From the NCBI GenBank assembly GCA_045540975.1, contig JAZQIE010000105.1, positions 1 through 9,875 on the forward strand: 9,875 bases of DNA. The letters are read 5' to 3'. The position numbers were made by a program, and so were the translations under genes. Positions 6,914 to 9,875 of the stretch are shown one piece after another; position 1 is the stretch's first letter; each line of letters starts with the position of its first letter. The notes under the pieces were generated by a model that did not search any database, was not told where the DNA came from, and saw nothing but the letters and a program-made list of their open reading frames with translations. Source of the DNA: SIG510 sp045540975 (GTDB taxonomy: Bacteria > Bacillota > Clostridia > Oscillospirales > JAAYXM01).

Positions 6914-7036
6914 ATGAACAAGGAAAACAATAAACGCGAGAACAATCAGCAGAACAAACAGAACCAGCAGAATCAGCAGAACAAGCGCGACAACAACCGT
7001 CAGGAAAACAAGAAGAACGATCAGTATCAGCACTAA
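6914..7036 (+). CDS. Small Asn/Gln/Lys-rich protein, 40 aa, unknown
   Basis: Forty codons from ATG to TAA. The composition is extreme: 13 Asn, 10 Gln, 6 Lys, 3 Arg, 3 Glu, 2 Asp, and one each of Met, Tyr and His. There is no aliphatic residue after the initiator Met, no signal peptide and no membrane segment, so it should be soluble, disordered and basic. The centre (residues 12-23) is built of imperfect Gln-Gln-Asn triplets. A strong SD lies 6 nt upstream and a strong terminator begins 6 nt after the stop, as for a real, separately expressed gene. I do not recognise a family. The Gln/Asn-rich, hydrophobic-poor composition is loosely like gamma-type small acid-soluble spore proteins, but their repeat motifs are absent. 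The complementary strand encodes a Val/Leu-rich shadow ORF that lacks an SD. Confidence 0.65.
   Translation: MNKENNKRENNQQNKQNQQNQQNKRDNNRQENKKNDQYQH
6947..6982 (+). repeat. Imperfect 9-bp tandem repeat CAGCAGAAC
   Basis: Four imperfect units run in frame inside the small ORF: CAGCAGAAC, AAACAGAAC, CAGCAGAAT and CAGCAGAAC. They encode the Gln/Asn triplet core. The few differences are synonymous (AAC/AAT) or Gln-to-Lys. Slippage here would change protein length by three residues per unit. Confidence 0.7.
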
Positions 7037-7042
7037 GCACCG

Positions 7043-7077
7043 CCGCACGCCGCAAAAAGCGGCGTGCGGTATTTTTT
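7043..7077 (+). terminator. Intrinsic terminator of the small ORF
   Basis: A perfect 11-bp GC-rich stem (CCGCACGCCGC / GCGGCGTGCGG) encloses an AAAAA loop. After the dinucleotide TA at 7070-7071 comes a run of six T (7072-7077). This is a strong Rho-independent terminator on the plus strand that isolates the small ORF from the HPr-like gene. Confidence 0.92.
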
Positions 7078-7106
7078 AACAAGTCATGAATTTTACAGAA
7101 AACCGC

Positions 7107-7135
7107 TTGCCACAAGAGGCGGAATACGATAGAAT
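7107..7135 (+). promoter_or_regulatory. Promoter of the HPr-like gene
   Basis: TTGCCA (7107-7112), 17 nt and TAGAAT (7130-7135) form a good sigma-A promoter. It lies between the preceding terminator and the gene at 7170, with a predicted start near 7142 and a leader of about 28 nt. Confidence 0.75.
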
Positions 7136-7169
7136 AAGAATACAGCATGGAAGAAAGGATGTGGATACC

Positions 7170-7397
7170 ATGAAAACTGTAAATGTCATGCTCGATACCA
7201 TCGCAAAGGTGAAGGATTTTGTCAACCAGCTTGTTGCGGTCCCGTATGATGTCGATTTGGTCTCCGGTCGTTATGTCATCGACGCGAAGTCCTTTATGGG
7301 CATCCTGAGTCTGGACCTGGCAAAGCCGATTGAACTTCGCCTTTACAGTGACGATTGCGACGAACTGCTCGCAAAACTCGCACCGTACATCGTATAA
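7170..7397 (+). CDS. HPr-family protein lacking the phosphocarrier His
   Basis: A 75-residue protein with the HPr fold signature in its second half, KSFMGILSLDL (40-50). Ser41 aligns with the regulatory Ser46 of HPr, the site used by HPr kinase in Firmicutes. The N-terminal loop, which in true HPr carries the phosphorylatable His15 in GIHARPA, reads here as VMLDTIAKVKDFV (6-18) and has no His; the whole protein has none. It therefore cannot accept phosphate at His15 from enzyme I. I infer a regulatory or structural role rather than PTS transport, similar in principle to Crh of Bacillus. The frame extends upstream to 7086, but that part overlaps the promoter. The ATG at 7170 follows AAAGGA with about 10 nt spacing. 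It is a single-gene unit with its own promoter and terminator. Confidence 0.85.
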   Translation: MKTVNVMLDTIAKVKDFVNQLVAVPYDVDLVSGRYVIDAKSFMGILSLDLAKPIELRLYSDDCDELLAKLAPYIV

Positions 7398-7404
7398 AGC
7401 AGAC

Positions 7405-7440
7405 AAAAAACGCTCTTTGTGTCACACAAAGAGCGTTTTT
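7405..7440 (+). terminator. Terminator after the HPr-like gene
   Basis: A perfect 12-bp stem ACGCTCTTTGTG / CACAAAGAGCGT with a 3-nt TCA loop is extended by flanking A and T runs and ends in five T (7436-7440). It starts 8 nt after the TAA. The A-run on the 5' side makes it symmetric, but only plus-strand genes flank it. Confidence 0.9.
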
Positions 7441-7443
7441 CTC

Positions 7444-7472
7444 TTGCAGAGGAAGTAAAAATCGTGTAGAAT
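7444..7472 (+). promoter_or_regulatory. Promoter of the AEC-mscL-amidohydrolase operon
   Basis: TTGCAG (7444-7449), a 17-nt spacer and TAGAAT (7467-7472) match the sigma-A consensus. It begins 4 nt after the previous T-run, so the upstream unit ends and the next begins almost without a gap. Predicted start is near 7479. Confidence 0.75.
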
Positions 7473-7501
7473 AAACTCAGTTTGAATAAAGGGGTCATAT
7501 T

Positions 7502-8431
7502 ATGTTGGAAGTCCTGCTGCAGCAGCTTGGGAAATTCGCGCTTTTTTTCTGTATCGGTTTGTTGGGATACCGCTTCAAGCTCTTCCATTCGGGGAACATT
7601 GACGCGCTCTCCAAATATGTGATGCGAATCGCACTTCCTGCGCTGGTACTCAGCAATCTGGTCGGAAACACCACCCGTGAAGACCTCACCAATTCCTTCT
7701 CGGTGGTGCTCATCGCGTTTGCGGTCATTCTGCTTTTGTACGTATTCGGTATTCTCGTGTCCAAGGTGCTTCGCTTAAAGGGTGAGCGTGCGCGGGTGTA
7801 TCAGGGGGTGTTTACATTCAATAACATTGGGTTTATGGGCGCGCCGCTCATTGCCGAGGTGTTCCCCGGTGTCGGGCTTTTGTGCCATTCTCTCTTTACC
7901 TTGGCAGACCAAGTCTTACTTTGGACGCTCGGCGTGTATCTCACCACCCCCAAGGAGCAGTTCCACGGGGTAAAGCCTTCTGCGATTTTGAAGAAGCTTG
8001 TAAACCCTGCCATGATTGCGCTGGTCATCGGTGTGATTCTTGTTGTGTCGGGTGTAAAACTCCCGCTCGTTTTGGATGACACGGTCTCCTCCATCGGCAA
8101 GTCCTCCTCGCCCGTCTCTCTGATTTATCTGGGCGCACTCCTCGGCGGACTCAACTGGAAGGAATCCTTCTCGCGGCTTGAGTATTATCTCATTGTTCCG
8201 CTCAAAATGATCGGGTTTGCCCTCGCACTCTATTATCTGCTCAAATTCATCGGTCTGGACGCAAGCCTCATCGGCCCGCTTGTCACTCTGGTTGCCCTTC
8301 CGTCCATGACCTCGATTGCCATGTTTGCAAAAGAGAACGGGTCCGACGGTGAGTATGCACTCGGCGCGATTCTGGTCACCAGTATCTTAAGCCTTGTCTC
8401 ACTCCCCATCGTATTCGCTCTCATGCGATAA
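7502..8431 (+). CDS. AEC-family (auxin efflux carrier-like) transporter
   Basis: A 309-residue integral membrane protein of the AEC family, the usual length for bacterial members, with about ten hydrophobic segments in two halves. Family landmarks are IALPALVLSNL (43-53), the first-half crossover-like FNNIGFMGAPLI (106-117), SPVSLIYLGALLGG (203-216), PLKMIGFALALYYL (233-246) and the C-terminal ALPSMTSIAMFAKENGSDGE (265-284) before the last helix. Characterised bacterial relatives move dicarboxylates such as malate or amino-acid derivatives; the name auxin carrier comes from plants. The substrate here is unknown. The ATG at 7502 has an AAAGGGG SD 7 nt upstream. It is the first gene of a run with mscL (21-bp gap) and an amidohydrolase, which may hint at export or turnover of a carboxylic acid. 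Confidence 0.88.
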   Translation: MLEVLLQQLGKFALFFCIGLLGYRFKLFHSGNIDALSKYVMRIALPALVLSNLVGNTTREDLTNSFSVVLIAFAVILLLYVFGILVSKVLRLKGERARVYQGVFTFNNIGFMGAPLIAEVFPGVGLLCHSLFTLADQVLLWTLGVYLTTPKEQFHGVKPSAILKKLVNPAMIALVIGVILVVSGVKLPLVLDDTVSSIGKSSSPVSLIYLGALLGGLNWKESFSRLEYYLIVPLKMIGFALALYYLLKFIGLDASLIGPLVTLVALPSMTSIAMFAKENGSDGEYALGAILVTSILSLVSLPIVFALMR

Positions 8432-8452
8432 AATTTTTAGGAGGTACATACC

Positions 8453-8872
8453 ATGAAAAAGTTTTTCCACGAGTTCAAAGAATTCATCTCCCGCGGCAAT
8501 GTCATGGATCTCGCTGTTGCGGTCATCATCGGCGGCGCGTTTCAGGCAATCGTCAAATCCTTAAACGAGGACATCATTACCCCGCTTATCGGCACCTTTG
8601 CAAAGACCGATTTCACCGCAATGGTCCTCACTCTGCGCGGTGTTGATATCCGTTACGGTGCATTCATCACCGCGGTCATCAACTTCCTGCTCATGTCTTT
8701 TATCATCTTCCTCATGATCAAGGCGCTTTCCGCGCTGCAGAATCTGAAGAAGAAGGAAGAAATCAAGGAAGAAGAGCCCACCACCAAGAAATGCCCGTTC
8801 TGCTGCTCGGAGATTGCAATTGAAGCAACCCGCTGCCCGCACTGCACCTCTGTTTTGGAGGAGAAGGAATAA
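8453..8872 (+). CDS. mscL: Large-conductance mechanosensitive channel with zinc ribbon
   Basis: MscL forms a homopentameric membrane pore that opens under high membrane tension and lets solutes out during hypo-osmotic shock. The N-terminal amphipathic helix reads FHEFKEFISRGNVMDLAVAV (5-24). TM1 with the pore constriction continues through VIIGGAFQAIV (24-34), then the periplasmic loop (about 43-70), then TM2 at about 71-92. A charged linker (about 98-110) leads to a C-terminal CxxC-x10-CxxC zinc-ribbon-like motif: Cys114, Cys117, Cys128 and Cys131 in CPFC...CPHC. This tail is absent from E. coli MscL but fits a variant found in clostridia. The total of 139 residues is about normal because the periplasmic loop is short. 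An AGGAGG SD lies 8 nt before the ATG. The next gene starts 3 nt after the stop. Confidence 0.95.
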   Translation: MKKFFHEFKEFISRGNVMDLAVAVIIGGAFQAIVKSLNEDIITPLIGTFAKTDFTAMVLTLRGVDIRYGAFITAVINFLLMSFIIFLMIKALSALQNLKKKEEIKEEEPTTKKCPFCCSEIAIEATRCPHCTSVLEEKE

Positions 8873-8875
8873 CCC

Positions 8876-9670
8876 ATGCAAATTTTCGATTTCCATTGCC
8901 ATATTTACCCGGATAAAATCGCTGAGCGCGCATCCATGGCAACGGGTCGGTTTTACGATACCCATGAACCGAAATGTAAAGGCACCGTGTCCGACCTGCT
9001 CTCGGTTTTCGATGCGGCAGGCATCGGCGGTGCGTTGGTACAATCGGTCGCAACCACCCCTGCGCAGGTAAAATCCATCAACGAATTCATTGCACACGAG
9101 GTGTCCGCGCATCCCGACCGCTTGGTCGGTTTCGGGACCTTGCACCCCGAAAGTGAGGACATTGAGGGAGACATCAATCATCTCCTTGAGCTTGGTCTCA
9201 AGGGAGTCAAGCTCCACCCCGATATCCAACGGTTTGCGCTGTGTGACCCGCGGTGTATGAATCTGTTTGAAGCGTGTGCAGACCGCCTGCCGTTTCTCGT
9301 TCATGCGGGCGACTCCCGTTTCAATTACTCCAACCCCGCGCAAATTTCCCCCGTGCTCGATGCATTTCCGCATACCATCGTAATTGCCGCCCACCTCGGC
9401 GGTTGGTCGGTTTGGGACGATGCGATAAATACCCTCTACGGCAAATACGATCAACTCTTTGTTGATTCCTCTTCTTGCCGTTTCGTGCTCGAAAAAGAGC
9501 GGTATTTGTCTCTCATCCGCCGTTTCGGAACAGACCGCGTGCTCTTCGGCTCGGATTATCCCATGTGGAATCCCAAAGAAGAACTGGAGGACTTCCTCAC
9601 ACTCCCCTTCACCGATGCGGAATTTGAGAAAATCCTGTCCCAAAACGCAAAAACTTTGCTTTCGCTCTAA
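8876..9670 (+). CDS. ACMSD-type metal-dependent amidohydrolase
   Basis: A 264-residue TIM-barrel hydrolase or decarboxylase of the amidohydrolase-2 (ACMSD) group. Metal and active-site landmarks appear in the expected order: HCH at 7-9 in FDFHCHIYPDK, KLHPD at 112-116, His143 in LVHAGDSRF, His173 in AAHLGG, and Asp227 in FGSDYPMW (224-231). The members of this group include decarboxylases of aromatic or unsaturated acids and hydrolases; the exact substrate cannot be told. It is soluble, with no signal peptide. The ATG at 8876 is 3 nt after the mscL stop with SD AAGGA 7 nt upstream, so the genes are almost certainly cotranscribed. I see no terminator between this stop and the tRNA, so read-through into the tRNA is possible. 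Confidence 0.87.
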   Translation: MQIFDFHCHIYPDKIAERASMATGRFYDTHEPKCKGTVSDLLSVFDAAGIGGALVQSVATTPAQVKSINEFIAHEVSAHPDRLVGFGTLHPESEDIEGDINHLLELGLKGVKLHPDIQRFALCDPRCMNLFEACADRLPFLVHAGDSRFNYSNPAQISPVLDAFPHTIVIAAHLGGWSVWDDAINTLYGKYDQLFVDSSSCRFVLEKERYLSLIRRFGTDRVLFGSDYPMWNPKEELEDFLTLPFTDAEFEKILSQNAKTLLSL

Positions 9671-9677
9671 AAACATC

Positions 9678-9706
9678 TTGCAAAACGCTTTCGTTTGTGA
9701 TATGAT
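9678..9706 (+). promoter_or_regulatory. tRNA-Val promoter (extended -10)
   Basis: TTGCAA (9678-9683), 17 nt and TATGAT (9701-9706), preceded by TGA, which supplies the TGn extended -10 element. Predicted start is near 9713, about 6 nt before the mature tRNA 5' end at 9719. It is one of the strongest promoters in the window. Confidence 0.85.
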
Positions 9707-9718
9707 AGCAGAGTTCAA

Positions 9719-9795
9719 GGAGGCATAGCTCAGTCGGTTAGAGCGCTCGCTTCACATGCGAGAGGTCGCGGGTTCGAGTCCCTCTGTCTCCACCA
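9719..9795 (+). tRNA. tRNA-Val (anticodon CAC), CCA encoded
   Basis: A 77-nt cloverleaf. The acceptor stem GGAGGCA/TGTCTCC has one G-T wobble. The D-arm is GCTC/GAGC. The anticodon stem CTCGC/GCGAG encloses the loop TTCACAT, giving anticodon CAC at 9753-9755, which reads GUG. There is a 5-nt variable region, then the T-arm GCGGG-TTCGAGT-CCCTC, then discriminator A and genomically encoded CCA. The T-stem second pair (C9769 with T9783) is a C-U mismatch; all other stems are intact. It has its own promoter upstream and a terminator directly after CCA. Confidence 0.96.
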
Positions 9796-9837
9796 AAAAG
9801 GAATGACACCATCCAACGGATGGTGTTATTCCTTTTT
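9796..9837 (+). terminator. Long hairpin terminator after tRNA-Val
   Basis: A near-perfect hairpin of about 20 bp begins at the CCA end. Its core is GGAATGACACCATCC / GGATGGTGTTATTCC with one G-T pair, extended by A-T pairs, around an AAC loop. It ends in five T (9833-9837). The A-run on the 5' side makes it symmetric. Confidence 0.88.
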
Positions 9838-9850
9838 GTGTTAAATCGAA

Positions 9851-9860
9851 GGACTCGAAC
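9851..9860 (-). other. Inverted 10-base match to the tRNA T-arm
   Basis: GGACTCGAAC here is the exact reverse complement of GTTCGAGTCC at 9772-9781 in the tRNA-Val T-arm. The flanking bases do not fold into a tRNA on the minus strand, so this is not a second tRNA within the window. It may be the edge of a repeat or element continuing past 9875, or chance. Confidence 0.3.
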
Positions 9861-9875
9861 AGCACGGCACTCGTG

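Noticed and set aside
6818..7048. Minus-strand Val/Leu-rich ORF that looks like a membrane peptide
   Set aside because: It is the complement of the Asn/Gln/Lys codons of the small plus-strand ORF. Its start falls inside a terminator stem and it has no SD.
7086..7169. N-terminal extension of the HPr-like gene
   Set aside because: It covers the -35 and -10 boxes, and the HPr-like domain starts at the ATG at 7170.
8561..9718. 385-codon minus-strand frame opposite mscL and the amidohydrolase
   Set aside because: Both plus-strand genes are well recognised with SDs and motifs, and this frame runs through both genes and the gap between them without any motif.
9838..9875. A second tRNA on the minus strand at the right edge
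   Set aside because: The T-loop-like bases are present but the flanking stems do not pair and no acceptor end follows.

Overview
The window looks like the chromosome of a Gram-positive clostridial bacterium, probably of the Oscillospiraceae/Ruminococcaceae type. The evidence is moderately GC-rich coding sequence, strong Shine-Dalgarno (SD) sites, compact operons ended by hairpin-plus-T-run terminators, a short archaeal/eukaryote-type prolyl-tRNA synthetase, an HPr-like protein without the phosphocarrier histidine, and an MscL with a C-terminal zinc ribbon. No phage, plasmid, transposon or CRISPR content is visible. Assignments rest on reading the proteins and motifs by eye, without database searches.

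Left part (1-6420, minus strand): a tight operon reads yebC -> apgM-like phosphomutase/homoserine kinase -> proS -> argS, with junctions of 10 nt, 4 nt and a 1-nt TAATG overlap. A promoter lies just upstream of yebC (6455-6484) and a strong terminator lies just after argS (1225-1254). Beyond that terminator, on the same strand, is a complete MFS transporter gene without a visible promoter of its own. The operon joins a translation factor (YebC/TACO1, linked to relief of ribosome stalling) with the synthetases for proline and arginine, plus one metabolic enzyme.

Middle (6421-7500, plus strand): a promoter-rich accessory stretch. It holds a decayed gene with intact promoter, RBS and start codon but an early stop and apparent internal deletions (6563-6843). 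Next is a 40-codon Asn/Gln/Lys-rich small ORF with a strong RBS and its own terminator (6914-7036). Last is a stand-alone HPr-like regulator gene with its own promoter and terminator (7170-7397).

Right part (7444-9875, plus strand): a promoter drives an apparent operon of an AEC-family transporter, mscL and an ACMSD-type amidohydrolase, with 21-bp and 3-bp gaps. A tRNA-Val(CAC) gene with its own extended -10 promoter and a long hairpin terminator follows. The last 38 bases hold no gene but include an inverted 10-base match to the tRNA T-arm.

The best candidates for something undescribed are the 40-aa Asn/Gln-rich small protein, the collapsed gene beside it, and the yebC/proS pairing.
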